DNA of 64,000 nt from Leucobacter massiliensis (GTDB lineage: Bacteria; Actinomycetota; Actinomycetes; Actinomycetales; Microbacteriaceae): the NCBI RefSeq assembly GCF_002982315.1, contig NZ_MWZD01000022.1:124001-188000 (forward strand), written 5' to 3'. The position numbers and the translations under genes are program-made. The notes under the pieces are model-generated. The model did not search any database and was not told the origin of the DNA. It saw nothing but the letters and a program-made list of their open reading frames with translations. Below, piece after piece: positions 10,465 through 18,000 of this stretch (positions are counted from its first letter, which is position 1; every line of letters starts with the position of its first letter).

Positions 10465-11394
10465 GTGATGACCCGCTCGCTCCGCCGTGCCGCCGTGATC
10501 CTGGGGGGATCGGCGCTCGCCGGATCCCTGCTGATCGTTCCGGGGCTCGCCCCGGGCACTCCGGCATCCGCGGCCGAGGAGGCGTGCACGGTTTCCGGTG
10601 GCACGCTCGTCTGGGGGGTGAAGGAGAGCTTCCGCTCCTACATCAGCGGGAGCATCGCGAACGGATCCTGGGAGACGAGCGACGGCGCGGAGTACGAGAC
10701 GCCCGCATTCTCCTTCACCGGGGCAAGCGGTGAGATCGATCCGGAGACCGGCACCGGCTCCGTCTCCTTCGCCGGCACGGTGCACTTCACCGGCCACGAG
10801 GGCGTGCTCGACCTGACGCTCGCCAACCCCACCGTCGAGTTCGAGGGCGACGGCACGGCCGCGCTGCTGCTCGACGCGCGCAGCACCGACGTGGAGGGAG
10901 AGGTGACGGTCGACGCCGAGCAGGAGTGGGTCGGCGAGGTCACCGTCGCGGATCCGCTCGCGCCGCAGGGAGGCGCGCTGCGGCTGAGCGATCTCCCGAC
11001 CTCACTGACCAACTCGGGGGCGAAGGCCTTCGCGGGTTTCTACGAGGCAGGAGCGGAGCTCGATCCGCTGACGCTGTCGCTCGAGTTCGACGCCTGCGAT
11101 GCGGCCGGAGCCGCTGCCCCCGCACCGGCGGACGAGGCCGGCGATGGGGCTGCTGCACCCGCCGCGACGGAGCCCGTCTCGGGCGCCGAGGATCCCTCCG
11201 GCGGCCTCCCGTGGCTGCCAATCGGCATCGGCGCCGCTGCGCTGCTCGTCATCGGCGTCACCGTGGGAATGCTCCTCGGCGGGCGCAAGCGGTCCCCCCT
11301 CCCGCAGCAGGCTGACGCGCCGCAGCAGGGCACTGCCCCGCAGCAGGCCGAAACGCCCGCAGCCCCCGGTACCCAGCCGCCGGCAGCCGACTGA
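10465..11394 (+). CDS. HtaA-family haem-binding membrane-anchored protein, single domain
   Basis: A 309-residue protein resembling corynebacterial HtaB/HtaA: signal peptide 1-36 (ASA-AE), one HtaA domain at about 44-210 with LVWGVKESFRSYISG, Tyr59 and the ligand-type His111 in HFTGHEGVLDL, an Ala/Pro-rich stalk at about 215-245, a membrane helix at about 250-272 and a Gln/Pro-rich tail (QQADAPQQGTAPQQ). Start is GTG 10465, 8 nt after AGGAGG; the ATG three bases on is nearly as good. It follows htaA by 49 bp and is probably co-transcribed from the iron-controlled htaA promoter. It likely relays haem between the wall and HmuT. Confidence 0.9.
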   Translation: MMTRSLRRAAVILGGSALAGSLLIVPGLAPGTPASAAEEACTVSGGTLVWGVKESFRSYISGSIANGSWETSDGAEYETPAFSFTGASGEIDPETGTGSVSFAGTVHFTGHEGVLDLTLANPTVEFEGDGTAALLLDARSTDVEGEVTVDAEQEWVGEVTVADPLAPQGGALRLSDLPTSLTNSGAKAFAGFYEAGAELDPLTLSLEFDACDAAGAAAPAPADEAGDGAAAPAATEPVSGAEDPSGGLPWLPIGIGAAALLVIGVTVGMLLGGRKRSPLPQQADAPQQGTAPQQAETPAAPGTQPPAAD

Positions 11395-11585
11395 TCCCAG
11401 CTCCCGAGTGCGAGGCCGCGTCCCATCGTGCCCGGCCTCAGCGGCCTCGGCGCGGGGTGCCGCGGCGCGCGCCGGGACGACTGCCGCGGCGATGCTTGCC
11501 GCGGGGCCCAGCGATGCGCAGCGCTGCGCGCCACCAGCGCGCATCAGAGCTCCGGTTCGTCCTTGTGCGGGACTCCCGGGTGCAA

Positions 11586-11596
11586 TAATCTGATGA
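11586..11596. promoter_or_regulatory. Conserved palindrome TAATCTGATGA (site 3 of 4)
   Basis: One mismatch from the other three copies. It directly abuts, and overlaps by two bases, the DtxR-like box at 11595. Confidence 0.5.
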
Positions 11597-11613
11597 AGGT
11601 TAGTCTGACCTAA
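11595..11613 (+). promoter_or_regulatory. DtxR/IdeR-like operator upstream of the neocarzinostatin-fold protein
   Basis: GAAGGTTAGTCTGACCTAA matches the DtxR consensus at 15 of 19 positions, the best of the set. A TAGTCT -10 candidate (11601-11606) lies inside it. Confidence 0.75.
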
Positions 11614-11838
11614 CTCTGGGAGTTCGCCGCGAATCAGGCAAGCGCCCAGGGCGGTCGGCGAACCCGTCCGAGGGGGCGGTCCGCCCCGAGTGGCGGGGTG
11701 GGTGCCCCGACGTCCAATCCAGGCACCCACCCTGTGACCGCCGACCTCGGGCGTGCGCGCACGCGATCGCGTGCGCGTGGAAACGGCGGCGTGGTCGAAC
11801 GGCCAGGTCGCATCTTATCTACCGAAATGGAGATCGAG

Positions 11839-12279
11839 ATGGGTATGAAGAAGCGCATGCTGAGCGGAGTCGCGGCGGGGATCGCAGCGGTGGGCCTCCT
11901 GGCGGGAGGGGCGAGCGCCGCGAGCGCGCTCAGCTACACCCCGACCCCCGCCGTCGACGGCTCGCCGATCACCGTCACCTCCACGGGCAGCCTCCCGGCG
12001 GGCGGCTACCGGGTCGGCGTCTGCACCGTGCAGACCTTCGGATCCGGCCCGACCGCGGCCCCGGCCTGCGGCGCACTCACGAACGTCACCCACGGCGGCG
12101 GCGTGCTCGTCGCGACCACCGGCACCGTGTTCGAGACCGGCAACGCGAACGCGCACAGTGTCCCGGCCCTGCCCGCCCAGCCGGCCGACTTCGACTGCGA
12201 CGCCCCCGGCTCCTGCGAGGTCGTGATCGTCAACCACTCGACTCGCGCCACGGTCGAGAGCGCGACGCTGGCGTTCTGA
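11839..12279 (+). CDS. Small secreted neocarzinostatin-fold protein of the haem locus
   Basis: A 146-residue secreted protein. Signal peptide 1-30 (KKRMLSG..ASAASA), then one beta-sandwich domain with the opening PTPAVDGSPITVTSTGSLPA and VGVC, typical of the neocarzinostatin-like family. Four cysteines are placed as two pairs, Cys62/Cys77 and Cys120/Cys126, close to the two disulfides of neocarzinostatin. No membrane anchor or sorting signal is present, so it should be freely secreted. In the classic family this fold holds a small chromophore; here the iron-box promoter and the neighbours suggest a haem or tetrapyrrole ligand, which is inference. Start ATG 11839 lies 6 nt after GGAG; ATGs at 11827 and 11845 are alternatives. 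Confidence 0.75.
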   Translation: MGMKKRMLSGVAAGIAAVGLLAGGASAASALSYTPTPAVDGSPITVTSTGSLPAGGYRVGVCTVQTFGSGPTAAPACGALTNVTHGGGVLVATTGTVFETGNANAHSVPALPAQPADFDCDAPGSCEVVIVNHSTRATVESATLAF

Positions 12280-12287
12280 CGCCGTCA

Positions 12288-12328
12288 CCGGGCGGGCCGG
12301 GGCGCACACGCCGTCCCGGCCCGCCCGG
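12288..12328 (+). terminator. Terminator after the neocarzinostatin-fold gene
   Basis: A 14-bp GC stem (CCGGGCGGGCCGGG / CCCGGCCCGCCCGG) starting 9 nt after the stop codon. There is no T run, as is common in high-GC actinobacteria. Confidence 0.7.
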
Positions 12329-12466
12329 TCCCGCCGCGACCGCGGCCCACCACCCCTTCTTTCAAAGAAAAGGCGGCATCCCGACCCCGCCCCGGTTCGG
12401 GGGGCCCGGGAGTAGTTAAAAAGAGCCGGTCCCCGGCCCGCACCCCGAACGGAACCGTGACCGCCG

Positions 12467-15400
12467 ATGCGCACACCGACCTCCCAGCACCACCGCCCCC
12501 GTCCGCGTCTGCCCCGCCTCGCAGCCGCCCTCGCTCTCGCCGCTTCGCTCCTGGTCGCGCCCGCCGTGTCCGCACCGGCGGCCCTCGCCGACGAGGGCAC
12601 CGGCGTGTCGATCACCGAGGGCTCGGTGATCTGGGGCTTCAAAGAGTCCTGGCGCGACTACATGGGAGCGGACGGCACCGAGCTCGCCGGCGGCGTCGAG
12701 TGGACGGAGGACGGGCTCTTCGCCTTCCCCGTGGAGCGGGGCAGCTTCGAGCCGGAGACCGGCACGCTGATCCTCGAGCTCGCAGGGTCGCTGCACTTCA
12801 CTGGATACTGCGGTGACGGCTTCTGCCAGCTCGATTCGCGGTTCGAGGAGCTGCGAGTCGAGATCGGGCCCGAACAGCAGCTCGTGCGCGGCACCTACTC
12901 CGGACGCCCGCAGGACGACCCCACGGGTCCGATCACGCGCCAGGAGGACGCGGTCTTCGGCGTGCTCGACATCTTCGACGTCACCCCCGAGACCCGTGAC
13001 GGCGTCACGAGCTGGGACCGGATCCCCGCGGCCTCCGGCGGCATCCTCTACGGGGCGGGCACCCCCATTGATCCGGTCTCGATCCGCTACACCGGTCCGG
13101 GCGGCAAGCCCGACCTCGCCGAGCGCTGGAGTCCGCAGGGCGTCCCCGCCTTCACGCCCGGAGCAGAATGGACCTCGCAGCCTACCGCGAGCAGCGCCGC
13201 CGCGCCGGCCGTGCGCCTGTCCGAGTCGGAGCCGATCCTCTTCGTCACCGAATTCCTCGGCACCGACGTGGCGGGCCGTGCGCGGACCGTGTTCCGCGCC
13301 CTCGACCCGGTGACCCTCGAGGAGCGCGCCGCCACGGAGTTCGCCGCCGGATCCACGCAGTACCTGCGCACCGCCTTCGATCCCATCGCCAACACCACCT
13401 TCTTCATGGTCGGCGATACGGTCGACGAACAACGGACAGTGACCCTGCATGCGGCCCGCTGGACAGGCGACGGCTTCAGCGTCGAGGCCGTCGACAGCGT
13501 CGCCGGGGGCGCCGGGATCACCTCCTGGCCGCTCGCCGGGGGCGTGCTGGCGTGGACCGGCTCCGAGCTGCTGTGGTCGACGCTGCTGCGCGACCCCGGC
13601 GTCGACTTCACCACCGGCCACGTGCTGCACGGCTACCGGCCCACTGACTCCGGCTGGGAGCACACCCCCTACGCGGTGGAGCTTCCACCCGAGACACTGC
13701 AGGGCAGCGCCGCACGTGCACGGACCTTCTTCGGCAACGGCTCCGCCACCGACCGCAACGACCGGGGGCTCGTCGTGCAGGGCGACGGCAGCCTCGTCCT
13801 CGCGCCCGGCGGCAGCTACCAGGATCTCGCGGGTGCCACGGCGCCGCGACCGCTCGTGCGGCTCGCCCGCTCCGAAGACGCCACCCGCTGGACCGCGCGG
13901 CATCTCCCCGGGACGGTGGCGGAGAAGCCGGGAGTCGCCGCGCAGGCCTTCACCGGCATCGCCCGCGGTGCCGATGGCGGGCTCCTGGCCCACTCGGCGC
14001 CGGGGGTCGACGTGATCCAGTATCTCGTGCTCGAGGGCGACACCGTCGCCTCCTCCGAGACGGTGTCGCCCAGTGACACCCGGGCGGGCTCCGGCACCGC
14101 CGTGGCCGCCGATCCCGCGCTCGGATTCGACTACGCACTGAGCCCCGCCACCGGGACCGCTCAGGTGCTCTCCGGGCATCGCACCGTCTCCGAGCTCGAA
14201 GTGCCGAATGCCCTCACCCGGACCGCGGTCTTCGTCGTCCTCCCGGACCACGCGCTGCTCACCTCGGCGCACGCCGCAGACGATGGGACGATCACCCTCC
14301 GCAGATACGACTTCGCGGGCCTCAGCCCCACGATCTCCGCGCACCCGCAGCCGGCCTCGGTGGTGCTGACCCAGGGCGCGCTGAGCGCCCCCGCCGATCT
14401 CTCGGTCGTCGTCACCCCGGAGGCCGACGCGGAAGTGCAGTGGCAGCGGAAGCTACCCGGGCAGTCGCGGTTCCAGAACGTCGAGGGCGCGACCGGCACC
14501 GAGTACCGTCCCGAGCTCGGCCTCGAACTCGACGGTGCCGAGTACCGCGCGGTGGCCGCGAACGCCGCCGGACGGGTCGTCAGCGAGGCTGCTGCGGTCA
14601 GCGTCGCCAGCGCGCCGCGCTTCGAGGCGCAGCCGGTGAGCCTCACCGTCTACGCGGGGGATCGCGCCACGTTCTCGGCGCCGATGACGGAGGACGTCAC
14701 GGGCGAGCAGCGGTGGGAGCGCCTCGTCGACGGTGCGTGGACCGCGATCGAGGCGGATGCGGAGCTCGAGCCCGCGGGGCACAAGCTCCGGGTGCACGCA
14801 TCACAGGAGCTGGACGGTGCGATCTTCCGATCGGTGCTGTCGAACGAGGTCGGCGAGAACGTCTCCGAGGAAGTGACCCTGACGGTGCGGCCGCGGAGCG
14901 AAATCCCGCCCGAGGGGCTGCGCTTCACCGGCGTCGGCTTCGAGTGGGAGTTCAGTGAGGAGATGCAGGCGCGGCCGCCCTATGGCGGGGCGAACCACTT
15001 CAGCGCCGGCGTCTCCGATGGATCCGAGGCGAGCTACCGGGCCGCCTCAGGCACGGTGCGCATCCAGCACGTCGCGGCGGACGGCAGTCGCACGGACGCC
15101 TCCTACGCGAGCCGCTCGGCCTTCGTCGCCGCAGCTTCGCGGCAGCTCGTCACCCTCGGCGGCGGCGAAGCGCGCCTGATGCCCGACGGATCGGCGACGG
15201 TGCGCTGGAATGGGTCGTTCTCCGTGAACATGTACGGCGGCCTGGTCCCCTTCACGCTGACCGATCCGGTGCTCACCGTCGATCCCGCGGGCGACGGGCG
15301 GCTGTCGGCGGAGCTGGCCGGCTACGCCGGCGACATGTCGAACCCGGCCGCGAAGACGCCACTGGATCCCGTGAAGGACGCCACCGTCGCGGAGTTCTCC

Positions 15401-15955
15401 GGAGTGCGGGTCGACGTCCTCAACGGCTTCACCGTGGAACCGCACTACGCAGGTGTGGAGGCGCGCATCCCCGACGGGCACGCGCCCCAGTTGCGCGACG
15501 TCGAGGGGTGGGGGTCCTGGCCGCAGCCCTTCGTGGACTTCCAGCTGGCGACCGGCCTGTCCTCCTACTGGTACACCTCCGGCAGCACCTTCGACGCGAA
15601 GAAGGCCCCGAGCGCGATCCTCGTCGATTTCAGCTCCGCCGAGCAGGTGGTCGAGGGGCCCGGCTCCCCGGGCGGAGCGGATCCCGCGGGCGACACAACC
15701 GGAGACGGCACTGCGGCCGGGAGCGACGGCGGATCCGCGGCCGCGGACGCGGCGGCCGGCGGCGGTTCCGGCGCGGCGGCTGGCGGCGGCTCGGATCCGC
15801 GGGCGGACGGGCTCGCGGCCACCGGTTCGGAGCCGGGCGGCCTGCTCGCGGCCGGAGCTGCTGGCATGCTGCTCCTCGCAGGAGGTGCGGTGCTCCTCGC
15901 GCGCCGAGGCATGGCGGGGCGCTCGGGCGACGGCAGGGAGCCCGCCGAGGGGTGA
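12467..15955 (+). CDS. Large wall-anchored HtaA-like surface protein with LAATG sorting signal
   Basis: A 1162-residue protein: signal peptide 1-41, HtaA-like domain at about 44-230, a beta-rich region at about 245-620 that looks like a propeller, two Ig-like domains at about 625-720 and 722-810, a second HtaA-like domain at about 820-1040, an Ala/Gly/Ser-rich stalk and a C-terminal LAATG signal, hydrophobic segment and RR tail. LAxTG is the type recognised by class E sortases. Unlike its neighbours, both HtaA-like domains have Tyr where the ligand-type His stands: TGYCGDGFC (Tyr114, with an extra Cys115-Cys120 loop) and NMYGG (Tyr923). The start ATG lacks a clear ribosome site. It probably captures haem or a haem protein far out in the wall. 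Confidence 0.85.
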   Translation: MRTPTSQHHRPRPRLPRLAAALALAASLLVAPAVSAPAALADEGTGVSITEGSVIWGFKESWRDYMGADGTELAGGVEWTEDGLFAFPVERGSFEPETGTLILELAGSLHFTGYCGDGFCQLDSRFEELRVEIGPEQQLVRGTYSGRPQDDPTGPITRQEDAVFGVLDIFDVTPETRDGVTSWDRIPAASGGILYGAGTPIDPVSIRYTGPGGKPDLAERWSPQGVPAFTPGAEWTSQPTASSAAAPAVRLSESEPILFVTEFLGTDVAGRARTVFRALDPVTLEERAATEFAAGSTQYLRTAFDPIANTTFFMVGDTVDEQRTVTLHAARWTGDGFSVEAVDSVAGGAGITSWPLAGGVLAWTGSELLWSTLLRDPGVDFTTGHVLHGYRPTDSGWEHTPYAVELPPETLQGSAARARTFFGNGSATDRNDRGLVVQGDGSLVLAPGGSYQDLAGATAPRPLVRLARSEDATRWTARHLPGTVAEKPGVAAQAFTGIARGADGGLLAHSAPGVDVIQYLVLEGDTVASSETVSPSDTRAGSGTAVAADPALGFDYALSPATGTAQVLSGHRTVSELEVPNALTRTAVFVVLPDHALLTSAHAADDGTITLRRYDFAGLSPTISAHPQPASVVLTQGALSAPADLSVVVTPEADAEVQWQRKLPGQSRFQNVEGATGTEYRPELGLELDGAEYRAVAANAAGRVVSEAAAVSVASAPRFEAQPVSLTVYAGDRATFSAPMTEDVTGEQRWERLVDGAWTAIEADAELEPAGHKLRVHASQELDGAIFRSVLSNEVGENVSEEVTLTVRPRSEIPPEGLRFTGVGFEWEFSEEMQARPPYGGANHFSAGVSDGSEASYRAASGTVRIQHVAADGSRTDASYASRSAFVAAASRQLVTLGGGEARLMPDGSATVRWNGSFSVNMYGGLVPFTLTDPVLTVDPAGDGRLSAELAGYAGDMSNPAAKTPLDPVKDATVAEFSGVRVDVLNGFTVEPHYAGVEARIPDGHAPQLRDVEGWGSWPQPFVDFQLATGLSSYWYTSGSTFDAKKAPSAILVDFSSAEQVVEGPGSPGGADPAGDTTGDGTAAGSDGGSAAADAAAGGGSGAAAGGGSDPRADGLAATGSEPGGLLAAGAAGMLLLAGGAVLLARRGMAGRSGDGREPAEG

Positions 15956-15959
15956 CCGC

Positions 15960-16778
15960 TCAGCTGCGGAGCGGGAGCACGATGCCGGCGCCGGTCACCG
16001 GGTGGGGGATCACCTCGACGGGGGTGCGATAGACCGCGCTCACGATCTCCGCGGTGAGCACCCGGCCGGGGCTGTCGCACGCCACGATCCGCCCTTCGCG
16101 CAGCAGCGCGATGCGGTCGGCGAAGGCGCTCGCGAGGTTCAGGTCGTGCAGCACGACGAGCACGGCGTCGCCGGCGCGGGCGCGATCCCGGGCGATGCCC
16201 AGCACCGCCTCCTGGTGTCCCAGGTCGAGGGCAGCCGTGGGCTCGTCGAGCATCAGCACGCCGGTGCGTCCGGCGATGACGCGCGCGAAGGCTGCCCGGG
16301 CGCGCTCACCGCCCGAGAGCGACGGCACCCTCCGGTTGCCCAGGTGGGCCACGTCGGCCACGCGGATCGACTCCGCGATCGCCTCATTGTCCTCCTCCTC
16401 GAGCGGGGTGCGGCGCCACGGCGCACGGCCCATCTCGACGACCTGGTGTACGGTGAAGGGGAACATGAGCTGGTTGTCCTGCAGCAGCACGCCGCGTCGC
16501 CGGGCGAGCTCGGGCAGTGACCACTCCGCGATGTCGCGACCCGCGAAGATGATGCGTCCGCTGTCGGGCGGAGTGTCGCCCGAGAGCAGGTTCAGCAGCG
16601 TCGACTTGCCGGCGCCGTTCGGTCCGAGCAGCGCGAGCACCTCACCGGCCTTGAGCTCCAGCGAGACGTCGTCGAGCAGCCTGCGCCCGCCGCGCGCGAG
16701 CACCACCGACTCCGCGGCGCAGACCACCGTCCCGGGCTCGGGCCGCTCGGGCAGCGTGAAGTGCCGGGCGGCCATCAT
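15960..16778 (-). CDS. hmuV: Haem ABC transporter ATP-binding protein HmuV
   Basis: About 272 residues. ATPase of the haem importer: Walker A GPNGAGKST, Q-loop LLQDN, signature LSGGERARAAFAR, Walker B VLMLDEPTAA and H-loop VLHDLN, all in canonical order; the FecE/HmuV type. The ATG at 16778 overlaps the hmuU stop as ATGA (a second ATG follows at 16775), so the two are translationally coupled. The stop lies 4 bp from the stop of the convergent wall-anchored HtaA-like gene. A much longer open frame on the same strand is the shadow of hmuU. Confidence 0.93.
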   Translation of the reverse strand: MMAARHFTLPERPEPGTVVCAAESVVLARGGRRLLDDVSLELKAGEVLALLGPNGAGKSTLLNLLSGDTPPDSGRIIFAGRDIAEWSLPELARRRGVLLQDNQLMFPFTVHQVVEMGRAPWRRTPLEEEDNEAIAESIRVADVAHLGNRRVPSLSGGERARAAFARVIAGRTGVLMLDEPTAALDLGHQEAVLGIARDRARAGDAVLVVLHDLNLASAFADRIALLREGRIVACDSPGRVLTAEIVSAVYRTPVEVIPHPVTGAGIVLPLRS

Positions 16779-17872
16779 CCCCACCCCCCGGAGCGCTTGC
16801 GGGTGCGGCGGAGCAGCCAGAAGAAGAACGGCCCGCCGACCAGGGCGGTGAGCATGCCGATGGGCATATCGGCGTTGGGTACGATCGTGCGCGCCGCGAG
16901 GTCGGCGAGGGTGAGGAGCAGCGCCCCGCCGAGAGCGGACGCGGTGACCAGCGGCAGGTGCGCCGGGCCGAGCACCATGCGCATGAGGTGCGGGATCACG
17001 AGCCCCACGAAGGAGATGATCCCTGCGAAGGCGACGGCCGCCCCGGTGAGCAGCGCGACGACGAAGATCATGGCGATGCGCAGCACCTCGACGTTGACGC
17101 CCAGATGACGGGCGTTGCGCTCGCCGAGCGAGAGCAGGTCCAGTTTGCGGGCGGCGAAGTACGCAGCCAGCAGCCCGAAGGCGACGACGGGCGCGACGAT
17201 GAGCACCTGCGTCCAACGGCTCCCGGCGAGGCTTCCCAGCTGCCAGAACACGATCTGCTCCCGCGACTGCGTGTCTCCGAGGAAGGTGAGGAGTGCGATC
17301 GCGGCGCCCGCGATCGCGTTCACCGCGATGCCGGTGAGCACGAGCGTGACGACCTCGGTGCGGCCGTCGGCGCGGCTCATGGCGTAGACGAGCAGCGTCG
17401 CGCCGAGGCCAGCGGCGAAGGCGAACACGGCGGTGGTCCACTCGCCGAACACGGTCAGCCCGAAGACGATCGCGAGGCCCGCGCCGACGGCTGCGCCCGA
17501 GGAGATGCCGATCACGCCGGGCTCCGCGAGCGGGTTCCCGAAGATCGCCTGCATCAGCAGACCCGCCACCGAGAGGCCGGCCCCCACGAGCGCGGCCATC
17601 GCCACGCGGGGGAACCGGATCGCCCACAGCGTGGCGTCACCCGCGGGGTGCGCCGGGAGCGGCAGCCAGTCGATGCCGATCCGGTGCAGCAGCGAACCCA
17701 GCACCTCCTGCGGCGGCACGCCGAGCTGCCCTGTGCCTGCCGAGACGATGACGGACGCGATGAGCGCGAGCGCGAGCGCGACGAAGAGCGCGGTCTTCGT
17801 CGTGGTGCGGTGCGCCACAGCGGGTGACACGGTTGCCGGGGGAGAGCTCATGCGTGATGCGGTCGCCTTCAT
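16775..17872 (-). CDS. hmuU: Haem ABC transporter permease HmuU
   Basis: A 365-residue FecCD-family permease with about ten membrane helices. Family marks include VPPQEVL near the start, RFPRVAMAALVGAGLSVAGLL, NPLAEPGVIGISSGAAVGAG, and the ATPase-contact loop GERNARHLGVNV; the helix stretch FAGIISFVGLVIPHLMRMV is also diagnostic. It forms the channel through which haem from HmuT crosses the membrane, driven by HmuV. Transcribed away from hmuT from a shared 128-bp divergent promoter carrying a DtxR-like box. The start is taken as ATG 17872; an internal ATG at 17851 is possible. Confidence 0.93.
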   Translation of the reverse strand: MKATASRMSSPPATVSPAVAHRTTTKTALFVALALALIASVIVSAGTGQLGVPPQEVLGSLLHRIGIDWLPLPAHPAGDATLWAIRFPRVAMAALVGAGLSVAGLLMQAIFGNPLAEPGVIGISSGAAVGAGLAIVFGLTVFGEWTTAVFAFAAGLGATLLVYAMSRADGRTEVVTLVLTGIAVNAIAGAAIALLTFLGDTQSREQIVFWQLGSLAGSRWTQVLIVAPVVAFGLLAAYFAARKLDLLSLGERNARHLGVNVEVLRIAMIFVVALLTGAAVAFAGIISFVGLVIPHLMRMVLGPAHLPLVTASALGGALLLTLADLAARTIVPNADMPIGMLTALVGGPFFFWLLRRTRKRSGGWG

Positions 17873-17952
17873 GCGGACGCGCCGGCGGGCCAGGAGCCCG
17901 TGCGGCGCGGCGAGGTGCTGGATCTTCGAAGTCCAGAATCATCCTACCTTCG

Positions 17953-17971
17953 TTGGGTTAGGCTAAGCATG
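17953..17971. promoter_or_regulatory. DtxR/IdeR-like operator between hmuU and hmuT
   Basis: TTGGGTTAGGCTAAGCATG matches the DtxR consensus at 14 of 19 positions. It lies in the divergent promoter and can control both hmuT and hmuUV. Confidence 0.75.
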
Positions 17972-17976
17972 GTCAT

Positions 17977-17987
17977 TCATCAGATGA
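17977..17987. promoter_or_regulatory. Conserved palindrome TCATCAGATGA (site 4 of 4)
   Basis: Five bases from the DtxR-like box, on the hmuT side. It overlaps the hmuT ribosome site GATGAGGGAG, so anything bound here could also affect hmuT expression. Confidence 0.55.
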
Positions 17988-18000
17988 GGGAGTTCGCACT

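Larger units (their letters stand above)
11395..11838. other. Intergenic region between two haem-locus genes
   Basis: A 444-bp gap. From left to right: hairpin CCGCGGC-N7-GCCGCGG (11484-11504), a perfect palindrome GCGCAGCGCTGCGC (11516-11529), the TAATCTGATGA element, a DtxR-like box at 11595-11613, a 9-bp-stem hairpin (GTGGGTGCC/GGCACCCAC, 11698-11730) and a long untranslated leader to the next gene. I see no supported small gene. Confidence 0.6.

Noticed and set aside
12416..14344. 642-codon minus-strand open frame under the large HtaA-like gene
   Set aside because: Shadow; no domain, no ribosome site, composition of a reversed frame.
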